A program made the translations under genes and the position numbers. A stretch of DNA of 64,000 nt. Origin: Gammaproteobacteria bacterium. Lineage in GTDB: Bacteria > Pseudomonadota > Gammaproteobacteria > Pseudomonadales > Azotimanducaceae. Under the pieces are notes generated by a model. It saw only the letters and a program-made list of their open reading frames with translations, ran no database searches and was not told the origin of the DNA. The DNA lies in assembly GCA_018666555.1 (NCBI GenBank), contig JABIZD010000189.1, positions 1 to 64,000 on the forward strand, in the 5' to 3' direction. This document shows, piece after piece, positions 28,473-38,362 of this stretch (positions are counted from its first letter, which is position 1; each line of letters opens with the position of its first letter).

Positions 28473-29828
28473 TCAACGGGTTGTCGGTAAAACCTGCTGC
28501 ACCTGTTGATTGACATCAATAAATTCATTGAGTTCATAAATATCTTCGGGACTGAGGGTTCCAACCAGCTGTTTGAGCCTAAAGGTGTCGTTGATGTAAA
28601 GGTATTTTGCGCTTGCAAACTGGAATTCAGAAAGGAATAGTCGCTGCTGTGCGAGGAGCACATCAACTATATTTCGTGTCCCAACTTCGTAGCCCGTTTG
28701 TACAGCGTCTAATGCACTTCGGCTGGACTCTATTCCTCTCATACGTGCGCGGACTCTAGCTACATCAGTTGTGATAGCCGTAAAAAGTTCTCGGGTATTT
28801 TCTGCAATCTGGCGTTCCGTCAGGTCAAGGTTGCTATTTGCTTCCTGAAGGTCAAAGCGTGATTGTTTGACTGCGGAACGAGTCGCACCGCCGGTGAAAA
28901 CTGGGATATTCAGCGATAAAGCAACAGTCTGTTGTTCTGTTTCCGAGCCGGCAGAAAAGTTATTGCCGGTCTCCTGTCCCTGCACGACAAGCTGAGCATC
29001 TAAAGTGGGTAGATAACTGCTTTTCGAAATCTGAACTTGCTTCTCCGCAATTCGAACCGAAGCCTGCGATGCTAAAACGGAGGTATTTTGATTTAAGGCT
29101 GCTCTAACCCATTGTTCCTCGTCCATGGGGTCCGGATATTTGACTGGGAAGTTATCAGCCAGTGCAGAGATGCTGTCGAATTTTCGTCCTGTTAATCGCA
29201 CCAGAGGTTCAAAGCTAGAGGCTTGGGCTCCTTCTGATTCGATAACGTTGACGGTAGAGCTGTCAAAAGCAGCCGTTGATTCCAGTACATCGGTAATGGC
29301 AACGAGGCCAACATCAAAACGTTGTTGAACTTGTTCAAGTTGTCGTTTGACGGCATCTCTTTCTGCCCTGGCGGAATCTAAGCCATCCTGTGCCTGGAGA
29401 ATACTCAGGTAGGACGCAGCTACGCGGACGATCAACGCTTGCTGCTCAGCTGTGAACAGGACCTGCGCTTGAGCTTTGATGTTTTTTGATTGCTTGAACC
29501 GATACCAGCGATCTAATCGGAACAGAGGTTGGCTCAGGGCAGCCTGCCAGCTGGTGGTATCGTAGGGATAATCAGGGTTATTAGAGTTCGGGTAGGTTCT
29601 GGTTGTGTCTGAATAGTTGCTCGATATACTGATGTTAGGGAGTATGCCTGCTCGTGCCTGGTTAACGACTTCGCTACGGGAAAGAAAAACTGCTTCAGCT
29701 GCACCGACCTGGGGGTCATTTGTGACTGCCAGATCAAATACATCAGCCAGGTCTACATTGGCTGCAGAGGCATTTAAACTGCTGGCTATAAATAACCCCG
29801 TTGTAACTACAGATAATATAAATTTCAT
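28473..29828 (-). CDS. tolC: TolC-family outer-membrane efflux protein
   Basis: The 451-residue protein has a signal peptide (cleavage near LNASA) and duplicated TolC repeats: LFxLDRWYRFKQSK with QALIVRVAASYLSIL in the first half and LFTAITTDVARVRAR with VGTRNIVDVLLAQQRLF in the second, characteristic of the trimeric channel tunnel. No RND or membrane-fusion genes accompany it, so it probably serves several pumps as in E. coli. It is followed by the protease gene. Confidence 0.93.
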   Translation of the reverse strand: MKFILSVVTTGLFIASSLNASAANVDLADVFDLAVTNDPQVGAAEAVFLSRSEVVNQARAGILPNISISSNYSDTTRTYPNSNNPDYPYDTTSWQAALSQPLFRLDRWYRFKQSKNIKAQAQVLFTAEQQALIVRVAASYLSILQAQDGLDSARAERDAVKRQLEQVQQRFDVGLVAITDVLESTAAFDSSTVNVIESEGAQASSFEPLVRLTGRKFDSISALADNFPVKYPDPMDEEQWVRAALNQNTSVLASQASVRIAEKQVQISKSSYLPTLDAQLVVQGQETGNNFSAGSETEQQTVALSLNIPVFTGGATRSAVKQSRFDLQEANSNLDLTERQIAENTRELFTAITTDVARVRARMRGIESSRSALDAVQTGYEVGTRNIVDVLLAQQRLFLSEFQFASAKYLYINDTFRLKQLVGTLSPEDIYELNEFIDVNQQVQQVLPTTR

Positions 29829-30045
29829 TGTGTTCTGGTCCTTTGATCTGCACCCATTTTACTCGGCTGAAGGTGGGCTAGGATACGCTTACCGATGCCT
29901 TTCTGCCACTATTTCTGCGATAACAGGTTGCCTTTTCAGGCTGAAGCACAGTCTTGCATAGGTTCTTTGGGTAGCCAATGCCTAGGAATGAGCTTTCCAT
30001 GGCTAGCGCGGAAGTAATTACCGACCGGCTCAGTTTAAAGCTGTT

Positions 30046-31452
30046 CTAAATTTCTGAATGAGCTCCGCTGTAAATATCAGGTAGACTGAAAGAGCCGAGT
30101 TTATCTTCAAGGAAACTGGCCATAGCCAGGCAGCGATCTTCTCTGAAAGGTGCCGCCAGGATCTGGATACCTATGGGTAATCCTGTTTCATCGGTGCCTG
30201 CTCTTATGACTACGCTGGGCCATCCGGTCAGGTTATAGGCCATGGTGTAGGAGTAATCCAGCATATTTTCTTGCTGCTCATGGAGTATTGCCGTGTGGGC
30301 ATTGACTGGGCAGATTAAAAGATCGTGGTCGTTAAAATAGCTTAACATTGAACTCTGGTAGCTGTGCCAGACATTAATGGTCTGGGCGACTTCCACTGCT
30401 GTCATGCCAATCTTACCTCTGTCGAGATTATTCTGGATCTTACTGGATGGCTCGCTGGTCCTTGATTCTTCCAGTAAGGTAATCAACAGGTCCTGATCAT
30501 CAGCTGCCATGAGTCTGGTCATGATAAGGCTGGCCATTTCTACGCCATTAGGTGTTCCTGGAGTGACATTAAAACCAGTGCCTTCAAGCAATTCCACTAC
30601 TTCATTGATACTGGCAATGATGGCAGGTTCGGGGCTACTTAGGCCGTTATCTGAGTGATAGCCTATTCGTAATTGTTCCAGGTTGACCTGTTTTGGGTCG
30701 TACCATGGGGCATCAATGCAGTGTGGATCGATGAAATCGGGGCCTGCTATGATCGATAGTAATAGTGTTAGATCATCTACGTATCGTGCCAGTGGTCCAG
30801 GTTGGGTCAATGGTGCAATGAGGCCAAAGGCAGGCAATGCATTACCGGTACAGGGAACGCGGCCAGTGGTAGGTTTTATGCCGGAGATACCACAGAAGTG
30901 TGCAGGTAATCTGATGCTTCCACCGGTGTCAGTGCCAATATCAAAGGGTATTGCACCACTGGCAATCAGGGCAGCTGCCCCGCCTGAACTTCCTCCGGAG
31001 CTGCGATTCAAATCAAATGGATTATTAGTCCTGCCAAATAAAAGGTTGTCAGTCTGGAAGGACAAGGTAAATTCCGGGGTGTTAGTTTTGCCGACTAATA
31101 TGGCTCCGGCTCGCCGCAGCCTGGCTACACAGGCTGCGTCCTTGCCTGGCCGGAATTGCTGCCTGCCCTGGGTGCCCCAGGTGGTTATCATATCAAAGGT
31201 ATCCAGGCTGTCTTTGATAGTCATGGGAATTCCATGCAGCGGACCCGTTGCCTGACCCGAAGCAGAATCAGCGTCGGCCTTAGCAGCGTGTTTAAGAGCT
31301 AAATCTTTAGCCATGGACACCACCGCGTTTAGGTCAGGGTTAACCCGGTCAATGCGTTCCAGACAGTCGGTTACCAGCGCTACAGAAGTGGTTTCGCCGT
31401 TTTTCAAAGCAGCTGCGATTACCTGCAACGGTTGATCGAGAAATTCATTCAT
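30046..31452 (-). CDS. Amidase (amidase-signature family)
   Basis: From ATG 31452 the protein has 468 residues. The Ser-cisSer-Lys triad is visible: Lys80 (MTIKDS), Ser155 (GGSSGG) and Ser179 (DTGGSIR), giving hydrolysis of an amide to acid and ammonia. The sequence is a general amidase rather than GatA; no gatB or gatC is nearby. It could take the amides made by the nitrile hydratase at 40 kb, but the two loci are 9 kb apart on opposite strands, so this link is inference. Confidence 0.9.
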   Translation of the reverse strand: MNEFLDQPLQVIAAALKNGETTSVALVTDCLERIDRVNPDLNAVVSMAKDLALKHAAKADADSASGQATGPLHGIPMTIKDSLDTFDMITTWGTQGRQQFRPGKDAACVARLRRAGAILVGKTNTPEFTLSFQTDNLLFGRTNNPFDLNRSSGGSSGGAAALIASGAIPFDIGTDTGGSIRLPAHFCGISGIKPTTGRVPCTGNALPAFGLIAPLTQPGPLARYVDDLTLLLSIIAGPDFIDPHCIDAPWYDPKQVNLEQLRIGYHSDNGLSSPEPAIIASINEVVELLEGTGFNVTPGTPNGVEMASLIMTRLMAADDQDLLITLLEESRTSEPSSKIQNNLDRGKIGMTAVEVAQTINVWHSYQSSMLSYFNDHDLLICPVNAHTAILHEQQENMLDYSYTMAYNLTGWPSVVIRAGTDETGLPIGIQILAAPFREDRCLAMASFLEDKLGSFSLPDIYSGAHSEI

Positions 31453-31539
31453 GGGCAAAGACTAATCTGAATTAGTGAGGAATGTAAGGGTATAGGCCAG
31501 CTAGCTGATTATCTGTCGGTGGCTAAGCTAACCAAGCGC

Positions 31540-34500
31540 CTAGTGTCTTTTAGAGATGGTTAGTCCGAAACTATGTTCATCAATTGGGTAGGTTAGCTGT
31601 GGCTGGATAGCAGCATCCTCAACAAATGCCAGTTGTCCGCACAGTGTTTCAGCCTTGATATAATCCAGATGGGCAACAACAGCCTGTTGAATAACGGAAT
31701 CGGTATGAATACTTAGATCGATGCGATCAACAACATTGAGGCCGACATCCTTGCGGGATTTTTGTATTCTGCTGACTACCTCTCGTGCTAACCCCTCCTG
31801 GATCAAGTTCTCATCCAGGTGGCAGTCGAGATCAATGGAGATGTATCGGTCAGATATTGCATTGGTGCCTGGTTTTGCTTCCCTGTAGACGAGAATGTCC
31901 TCGGCTACAAAGCGAGTTTCATCAAGTGTGATCGAGCCTTGTTGCTGTAAGGCTAATATAGTATCGCTGTCCAATTGGTCAATGAGTGTTTTAAAATGCT
32001 TAAAGTCTTTACCCAGTCGTTTCCCCAGTACAGGGGAATTGGGTCTGGCAAAAAGCGTAATATAATCTTCCTCGGCATCATGATAGCCAATTTCCTTGAC
32101 GTTTAATTCGGCCAGTAGGTAGGACTCCAGACGGGAGATTTCATCTAACAGCAGGCGCTCTTTGTGGACAACGGTCAGTTTTCTAAGAGGGTACTTGGTT
32201 TTGACTTTTTCCTGGTTGCGCTTTTGTCTGCCTAGCAGGATTATATGCTGCATTCGTTCCACGGCCTGTTCTAGCAGAGGTTCTATTAAAGTTGGATCTG
32301 CTTTTGGATAACGGCACAAGTGAACCGATTCCGGCGTACCCGGCTGTTTAGGTAAACCTGCAAAAATAGTTTCTGCTAAGAAGGGTGCAAAAGGTGCCAT
32401 GCAGATGCTGAATTCATAGAGGGTCGTGTGCAAGGTTTGAAAAGCGTTCTGTTTGTCTTCGCTTAAGTGGGTATCCCAGAATCGACTTCTATTCAGCCTG
32501 ATATACCAATTAGTCAGATCTTCTATAAAGTCGAACAATGCCGGGACAACATCATAAAGATGATACTGGTCCATTTCTTCGGATATCCTGGCTTTGAGAC
32601 TTTGTAGACGCGATAATATCCATTGGTCCATGATGTTAAGACTTTGCTTTGACTCTGCCGGCGGAGTCCAGGCATCGATACTTGCATAGGTCTTCAAAAA
32701 TCGATAAGCATTGAGCCAGGGGAGTAAGGCTCTTCTGGTCATATCTTTGACGCCAGCATCAGAGAAGCGCTGTTCTTCTGCCTTAACCAGACCGGAATTA
32801 ATGAGATATAAACGTAAGGCATCCGCGCCATATTGTTCCATAAGATCATCTGGTGGAGTGTAATTCCGTAAACGCTTGGACATTTTTTTGCCGTCTTCGG
32901 CCTCGACGATGCCGTTGACAATGACGTTGTTGAAAGCATTAGTGCCAAACAAGGCATTGCCCAGAACAATCAGGGTATAAAACCAGCCACGGGTTTGGTC
33001 CAGGCCCTCGGCTATAAATTCGGCAGGGAAGCCTTTGTCAAAATGCGCCTGATTCTCGAACGGATAGTGTAAGTGGGCATAGGGCATTGACCCGGATTCA
33101 AACCAACAATCCAAGACCTCCTCGATGCGACGATAAGTGCCTGGCTCGCCGTCGACTGTAAAGGTCAGGTGGTCGATATTCTCGCGATGCAGGTCAGTTA
33201 CCTTTGCACCGGTGAGTTGCTCGAGTTCAGCAATTGAGCCAATACATTTGTATTCGTTAGTCTCATCATTTGCCCAAATAGGTAAGGGGGTGCCCCAATA
33301 TCGATTTCTGGATACAGCCCAGTCCCTTGATCCAGCCAGCCAGTTACCCATCCTGCCATTTTTGATATGTTCGGGTACCCAGTTAATTTTTTGGTTAACT
33401 TCAATGAGCTGGTCGCGCATTTTTTCAACGTGGACATACCATGAATCGATTGCCCGATAAATTAAAGGCGTGTCTGATCGAGGACAGAAAGGGTAGCTGT
33501 GGACAATAACATCCTGCATGTACAGGCGGCCGGTTTGCTTCAAATGACGGATGATTTGTTTATCGGCTTCTTTGACATGCAGGCCCTGGAAATCAGGCAC
33601 CTCGTCTGTAAAGCGTCCTTGCATATCAATTGGGCAAGCCATGGCCGAGATGCCGGCCGCATTGAGAATCCTAAAATCGTCTTCTCCGAAAGCAGGGGCT
33701 TGGTGAACAATGCCCGTACCGCTTTCAGTTGATACATACTCATCGGAGACAATCTGGAAAGCACCCTGGTCTCTCTTGGATTCAAAGTAGGGGAACAGGC
33801 TCTCATATCGCATGCCTACCAGGTCCTTACCAGGGAAGCTTGATACCACGCTGAAGGGTTTGCTGGCACTGAGTGTCTCAAGACGCTGTGTGGCGATAAT
33901 AATGTGCTTTTGTGATTCTTCATCGAGGATTTTAGTGTATTCAATATGATCGCCTACACATAAGGCAAGATTTGATGGAAGCGTCCAGGGTGTGGTGGTC
34001 CAGGCTGCAATATAGGTGTCTTCATCCTGGAGCTTAAATAGAACCGTAACGGATGGGTCCTGAGTATCCTGATAATTTGAGCCGGCTTCAAAGTTAGATA
34101 GAACCGTTCCCAGTGCAGTAGAAAAAGGGACGATTTTTTCACCTCGGTATATCAGGCCTTTTTCCCATAGTTGGTTAAACACCCACCAGACAGATTCCAT
34201 ATACCAGGGTTCCATGGTCTTGTAATCGTTATCGAAGTCGACCCATCGTCCCAGCCTGGTAATAGTTTTACGCCACTCGCTGGTGTAGCGCTGGACAATT
34301 TTTCTGCATTCTCCGTTATAAGCTTTGATGCCAATTGTCTGGACGGCTTCGGCAGAAGACATTCCTAATGTTTTATCGATTTCGTGCTCGATCGGTACGC
34401 CATGACAATCCCACCCGAAGCGACGTTGCACGTACCGGCCCTGCATTGTGAAATACCTGGGTACAACATCTTTTAGGATAGAACCCACGAGATGTCCGTG

Positions 34501-34680
34501 GTGAGGCAAACCGGTGGCAAAAGGTGGGCCATCATAAAATATGTAAGGCTCCTGGTCAGCTGTCTGATCAAGGCTTTTTTCAAATATCTGGTTTTCCTGC
34601 CAGAAATTGAGAACGTTGTGTTCCGCCTCAACGAAGGAAAAATTATCGTTGTCGGGATTGGTTTTGCTTTGATTGCTCAT
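31540..34680 (-). CDS. ileS: Isoleucyl-tRNA synthetase, type 2 (eukaryotic-like)
   Basis: From ATG 34680 the protein has about 1,046 residues, longer than the roughly 940 of typical gammaproteobacterial IleRS. The class I motif is HHGH at residues 60-63 within ATGLPHHGH, the eukaryotic/IleRS2 style rather than bacterial GDIHIGH; KMSKR is at about 599-603. The CP1 editing domain (AWTTTPWTLPSNLALCVG) is present, and the C-terminus lacks the bacterial zinc Cys pairs. IleRS2 enzymes are generally insensitive to mupirocin. lspA, which usually follows ileS, is absent here. Confidence 0.94.
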   Translation of the reverse strand: MSNQSKTNPDNDNFSFVEAEHNVLNFWQENQIFEKSLDQTADQEPYIFYDGPPFATGLPHHGHLVGSILKDVVPRYFTMQGRYVQRRFGWDCHGVPIEHEIDKTLGMSSAEAVQTIGIKAYNGECRKIVQRYTSEWRKTITRLGRWVDFDNDYKTMEPWYMESVWWVFNQLWEKGLIYRGEKIVPFSTALGTVLSNFEAGSNYQDTQDPSVTVLFKLQDEDTYIAAWTTTPWTLPSNLALCVGDHIEYTKILDEESQKHIIIATQRLETLSASKPFSVVSSFPGKDLVGMRYESLFPYFESKRDQGAFQIVSDEYVSTESGTGIVHQAPAFGEDDFRILNAAGISAMACPIDMQGRFTDEVPDFQGLHVKEADKQIIRHLKQTGRLYMQDVIVHSYPFCPRSDTPLIYRAIDSWYVHVEKMRDQLIEVNQKINWVPEHIKNGRMGNWLAGSRDWAVSRNRYWGTPLPIWANDETNEYKCIGSIAELEQLTGAKVTDLHRENIDHLTFTVDGEPGTYRRIEEVLDCWFESGSMPYAHLHYPFENQAHFDKGFPAEFIAEGLDQTRGWFYTLIVLGNALFGTNAFNNVIVNGIVEAEDGKKMSKRLRNYTPPDDLMEQYGADALRLYLINSGLVKAEEQRFSDAGVKDMTRRALLPWLNAYRFLKTYASIDAWTPPAESKQSLNIMDQWILSRLQSLKARISEEMDQYHLYDVVPALFDFIEDLTNWYIRLNRSRFWDTHLSEDKQNAFQTLHTTLYEFSICMAPFAPFLAETIFAGLPKQPGTPESVHLCRYPKADPTLIEPLLEQAVERMQHIILLGRQKRNQEKVKTKYPLRKLTVVHKERLLLDEISRLESYLLAELNVKEIGYHDAEEDYITLFARPNSPVLGKRLGKDFKHFKTLIDQLDSDTILALQQQGSITLDETRFVAEDILVYREAKPGTNAISDRYISIDLDCHLDENLIQEGLAREVVSRIQKSRKDVGLNVVDRIDLSIHTDSVIQQAVVAHLDYIKAETLCGQLAFVEDAAIQPQLTYPIDEHSFGLTISKRH

Positions 34681-34850
34681 GGGGAGAACCCGAAAATTCA
34701 AGACAAAATTCGCTCAGATTGCAGCTGACTCTGACATTATTATCACACTAACGGTGCTGTCTGATCGCCACTTAAAGGCCAGCTTAGTCTGCTGAATTAT
34801 GTTTAATTGGCGCTAGGATATCGTGTCACGGCGTCATGTCAAGGTGGACC

Positions 34851-35885
34851 TCAATGTTGATGGTTCTGTACGCCTGTAACGCTGCCTCTGGAATTGATCT
34901 TTTCAAGCACATTAGCAACCAGCTGCTCGATAGGAAACTGCCAGTACCAGGCAGGAGCCTGGGGATGATCTATGGTGCTGGTACCAGCAACCTGGAATTC
35001 CCAGCCTTCAGCTTCCGCCCGTTGCCGTAGCTCGGTTAATCTGTTCCAGGCTGGGCCCGAAAAAACGGGATGGGCGCAGGCGACCACAATATTATTGGCA
35101 CCGCGTTGTTTGAGTTCCGTTACTGCAGCGACTACCGAGCCGCCTGTATCAATAATGTCATCGACCAGCAGTACGTTTCGATTGTTGACGTCGCCTATGA
35201 GGGTGGAGTTGGCAACCGTATTCGGCTGTGAGTAATCCCGCTCCTTGGATAAAGCTGCCAGATCAGCAGACAGCAGCTCAGCATAGGATCGAGCTCGCTC
35301 CAGAAAACCCACGTCGGGGGACACAACGACTTCTCCGACCAGCTGCTGTTTCATGAGCCAGGGTGCAAATTGCCGTGTTAAGAAGATGTTTTCAAGGTGA
35401 GCCAGACTGGGATTGAACATGCCAGCGATGGAATCATTATGAATTTCGACGCTGACCACTCGATCGGCGCCGGCGCTTTGCAGCATTCTTGCGAAGAGAC
35501 TTGCGCTGATACCTTCACGAGTTCTACCTTTGCGTTTGTCCTGCCGTGCGCCCGGGTAATAAGGTGTCACAGCGGTTACATACTGGGCATCGGAAAGAGC
35601 AGCAGCTTCTATAGCATGGAGCAGCATGATAAAGCGGTCATAGATACTTCGCTCATCCTGGATACCGACTATGCTCTGAAAGATATAGACGTCATGCCCT
35701 CTGACATTTGCTTCTATTTCAAGCTTTCCTTCACCACAGGAAAACCAGACCTCGTTGGTTGGCAGTAAGGGTACATTCATGTATCGGGCAACGTTCTCTG
35801 CAAAGCTTTTGCCCGAGGCACAACTCATCAAGGCAATGGGTGCACGAGCATCTCTGACGCGCTTTTTTGAAGTCGGTTTCTTCAT
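34851..35885 (-). CDS. prs: Ribose-phosphate pyrophosphokinase, divergent type
   Basis: The enzyme would make PRPP from ribose 5-phosphate and ATP. The 344-residue protein keeps the PRPP-binding loop LLVDDIIDTGGS, the ATP region PYYPGARQDKRKGR and the Lys-x-Arg of the flexible loop (SKERDYS). It departs from standard Prs at the metal/ribose region (VEIHNDSIAGMF instead of a VDLHADQIQGFF-like run), has a basic N-terminal extension and a C-terminal insert with AWYWQFPIEQLV. The start overlaps the purN stop by four bases. A canonical prs probably exists elsewhere in the genome. Confidence 0.82.
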   Translation of the reverse strand: MKKPTSKKRVRDARAPIALMSCASGKSFAENVARYMNVPLLPTNEVWFSCGEGKLEIEANVRGHDVYIFQSIVGIQDERSIYDRFIMLLHAIEAAALSDAQYVTAVTPYYPGARQDKRKGRTREGISASLFARMLQSAGADRVVSVEIHNDSIAGMFNPSLAHLENIFLTRQFAPWLMKQQLVGEVVVSPDVGFLERARSYAELLSADLAALSKERDYSQPNTVANSTLIGDVNNRNVLLVDDIIDTGGSVVAAVTELKQRGANNIVVACAHPVFSGPAWNRLTELRQRAEAEGWEFQVAGTSTIDHPQAPAWYWQFPIEQLVANVLEKINSRGSVTGVQNHQH

Positions 35886-36472
35886 TCACTGAGCTCCTTG
35901 AGGACATTGACAAGCAATTCATGCTCAACTGGCAGTAATCTGCCAGCCAGGCTTTCTGGATTATCTTCGTTCAGAACCTCTAATTTACTCTGCCTGATAA
36001 TCTGACCTTGGTCATATTCTTCTGTTACATAATGAACCGTCACGCCGGTTTGTACTTCGCCAGCATCACAGACTGCTTGATGTACTTTTAGACCATACAT
36101 GCCCGGTCCTCCATGACGTGGCAGTAACGAAGGATGGACATTAATGACTGCCCTTGGGTATCGCGATAGGGTATTTATACCTACTTTCTTGAGGTAACCG
36201 GCAGTCACCACCAGGGTGGCCCCGGATTGTTCCAGTGCCTGACAGACAGCAAGATCCAAAAGAACGGGATCTGGATGTGTTTGGCTGGACAGGTGCTGGG
36301 CTGGGATGCCTTTTTCCCTGGCAAACTCCAGCGCTGCAGAACGACTGTTATTAGAAATGACAATTTCGATACTGGCGGACAACCCACCGCTTTGACAGGC
36401 TCGATAAATATTCTGCAGGTGTGAACCCCGACCGGAGGCAAGGATAGCTAATTTCATTAATAGCCGTCCCAT
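35882..36472 (-). CDS. purN: Phosphoribosylglycinamide formyltransferase
   Basis: PurN transfers formyl from 10-formyl-THF to GAR in purine synthesis. The 196-residue protein has the phosphate loop LASGRGSHLQ, the catalytic Asn-x-His in INVHPSLLPRHGG near residue 108, and the Asp in VTEEYDQG near 148. ATG 36472 (AGGT upstream) or ATG 36457 could be the start. purM, usually adjacent, is not here; the partner is the PRPP synthetase gene, which makes a purine precursor. Confidence 0.93.
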   Translation of the reverse strand: MGRLLMKLAILASGRGSHLQNIYRACQSGGLSASIEIVISNNSRSAALEFAREKGIPAQHLSSQTHPDPVLLDLAVCQALEQSGATLVVTAGYLKKVGINTLSRYPRAVINVHPSLLPRHGGPGMYGLKVHQAVCDAGEVQTGVTVHYVTEEYDQGQIIRQSKLEVLNEDNPESLAGRLLPVEHELLVNVLKELSE

Positions 36473-36488
36473 TGGTTGACCTGAGGCA

Positions 36489-37982
36489 TCATGATAATTC
36501 TTTCATGAAGGTTTCCCTGAGTACATTTTTCTGTACCTTTCCCATGGTGTTCCTGGGCAACTGCTCTAAAAAATGGACTGCTTTAGGTACTTTGAAATTG
36601 GCGATAGAGCCTTTCAACTGTTCAATGATCATCTGTTCAGATAAGTTAGCTGTAGGCTCAGCGATAATGATGGCGGTCACTGCCTCGCCAAAATCCTTAT
36701 CAGGTGTACCAATCACCGCGCTTTCGATTACGCCGGGCAGCTTGTCAATTTTGAGCTCGATTTCTTTGGGGTAAACGTTAAGTCCACCGGTAATGATTAG
36801 GTCCTTGCTTCGTCCTACAATCGTGATATAGCCATCTTCGTCTATACTAGCCAGATCACCCGTCTTAAAGAAACCTGTATCCGTGAAGTCTTCCTGGGTT
36901 TTGGCTGGTTTGCGCCAGTACCCTTTAAATACATTTTTGCCGCGAACCAGTAATTGCCCAGTTTCGTCTGTTGCGGCGGGGTCCCCGTGGTCATCTAATA
37001 TTTGGCACTGTGTGCCTGGAAGCGGTGGGCCGACGGTACCCGCTTTAGCAGGTCCATGTAAGGGGTTTGAAGTGTTCATGCCAGTTTCAGTCATACCGTA
37101 ACGTTCGACGATGGTATGTTTGGTTCGTTCACTGAATAGATTAAACGTCTGGCTCAGCAATGGAGCTGAGCCCGAGGTGAATAGTCGGATTGACTGGCAA
37201 TGCATTTGATTGATGTCGGCTTCAAGCAAACGGGTATAGTAAGTGGGTACTCCCATAAACACCGTTGCTGTTGGTAGTAGTTTCAAGACCAGGTCGGCAT
37301 CAAATTTTTCCAGCAGGATAATCGGGCAACCGCTCAGTACAGGCAGGTTAATGCCCAGGAACAAACCATGGACGTGAAAGATTGGCAGACTATGTAACAT
37401 CGTATCGCTGCGCTGAAATTCCCAGGCAGTCTGCAACACCGAACCATTGTCGATCAGGTTACCATGGGTAATCATGGCGCCCTTAGGTGCCCCGGTGGTT
37501 CCGGATGTATAGACGATCACAGCTGTATCTTCAGGATCGGTAGTAGCGATGCTATGTTGTTTGGACATAGTAGACCGGTTATCTGGGGCGGTACCTTCAC
37601 CATGACGATCAAGAGTGAACACAAGTGTCTCAGTTAACTGCTGATAGGTAGCCAGCTTGTCTGGTTCTACAATACAGATTTTAGGTTCTGCATCATTTAG
37701 GAAATAAGCAATTTCATCTTTCTGGTAAGCCGTATTTAGAGGCAGAAATACCACGCCTGCCCTCAGGCAACCAAAATAAAGAAACAGATTTTCAGTTGAT
37801 TTTTCAATCTGTACAGCAACTCGATCACCGGCAACGAGACCCAGCGATAAAAACAGATTGGCATACTGGGCACTGGCATCGTCCAGGTCTCCATAGCTTG
37901 CGATGAGTTGATGTTTGGCATCATAAGTGAAGGGTCTTTCAGCATCGAAGCGGCTCTGAAGAAGCTGGTATAAATTTCCCAT
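36489..37982 (-). CDS. matB: Malonyl-CoA synthetase (MatB-like)
   Basis: The 497-residue adenylate-forming enzyme has the AMP loop YTSGTTGAPKGAMITHGN, then GSAPLLSQ and RYGMTETGMNTSNP, and the hinge region GRSKDLIITGGLNVYPKE with the catalytic Lys in NTMGKVQK. VAVQIEKSTENLFLYFGCLR and LPLNTAYQKDEIAYFLNDAE are typical of MatB, which activates malonate (or methylmalonate) to its CoA ester. No malonyl-CoA decarboxylase gene is beside it. It precedes purN's upstream side by 16 bases and may head the matB-purN-prs unit. Confidence 0.85.
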   Translation of the reverse strand: MGNLYQLLQSRFDAERPFTYDAKHQLIASYGDLDDASAQYANLFLSLGLVAGDRVAVQIEKSTENLFLYFGCLRAGVVFLPLNTAYQKDEIAYFLNDAEPKICIVEPDKLATYQQLTETLVFTLDRHGEGTAPDNRSTMSKQHSIATTDPEDTAVIVYTSGTTGAPKGAMITHGNLIDNGSVLQTAWEFQRSDTMLHSLPIFHVHGLFLGINLPVLSGCPIILLEKFDADLVLKLLPTATVFMGVPTYYTRLLEADINQMHCQSIRLFTSGSAPLLSQTFNLFSERTKHTIVERYGMTETGMNTSNPLHGPAKAGTVGPPLPGTQCQILDDHGDPAATDETGQLLVRGKNVFKGYWRKPAKTQEDFTDTGFFKTGDLASIDEDGYITIVGRSKDLIITGGLNVYPKEIELKIDKLPGVIESAVIGTPDKDFGEAVTAIIIAEPTANLSEQMIIEQLKGSIANFKVPKAVHFLEQLPRNTMGKVQKNVLRETFMKELS

Positions 37983-38362
37983 TGAGTTTCCCTGTAGAAA
38001 GTTAGTTAATGCTTTTTAATGCCGACCGAGGAGGCAGATCAGGGCATAGTATAACCAGTATTTTCGAGCGAAAGAATTTGCAGGAAAAATTTTTGCAATA
38101 ATGGAGTCATTCTGGCTTTCAGCCGATCTGCTCAAGGTGTTGCACTCAGGATATGGCTCTAAAGGTGTTGCACTCAAGGTATGGCTCTAAAGGTATTGCT
38201 GTTAGGAAAAAGGGTGCAGTTTGGCCTGCCCGTGAGGGTATTGTATTCTAACCTGGGTGGCAGCGAAAAAGTGGAGATTGAGTAGACTGAACCTAGTGAT
38301 AGGATGCGTCGTCTAAACTTAAATTTAGGTTTGCTTGGCTGAGTCGGAGTCTTGGACAATCC
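37983..38362. other. Divergent matB / TPR-sulfotransferase intergenic region (380 bp)
   Basis: The gap lies between the divergent starts of matB and the sulfotransferase gene. It holds the 28-bp imperfect direct repeat listed separately (38134-38205). No convincing promoter pair or coding region was found. Confidence 0.55.
38134..38205. repeat. 28-bp imperfect direct repeat, about 2.5 copies
   Basis: Units begin AAGGTGTTGCACTCA at 38134 and 38162 and end ATGGCTCTA; a decayed third copy starts at 38190 (AAGGTATTGC). The first two differ at two positions. It lies in the promoter region of the sulfotransferase gene. Confidence 0.8.

Noticed and set aside
30046-31452. GatA subunit of tRNA amidotransferase
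   Set aside because: No gatB or gatC neighbour, and the sequence is of the general amidase type.
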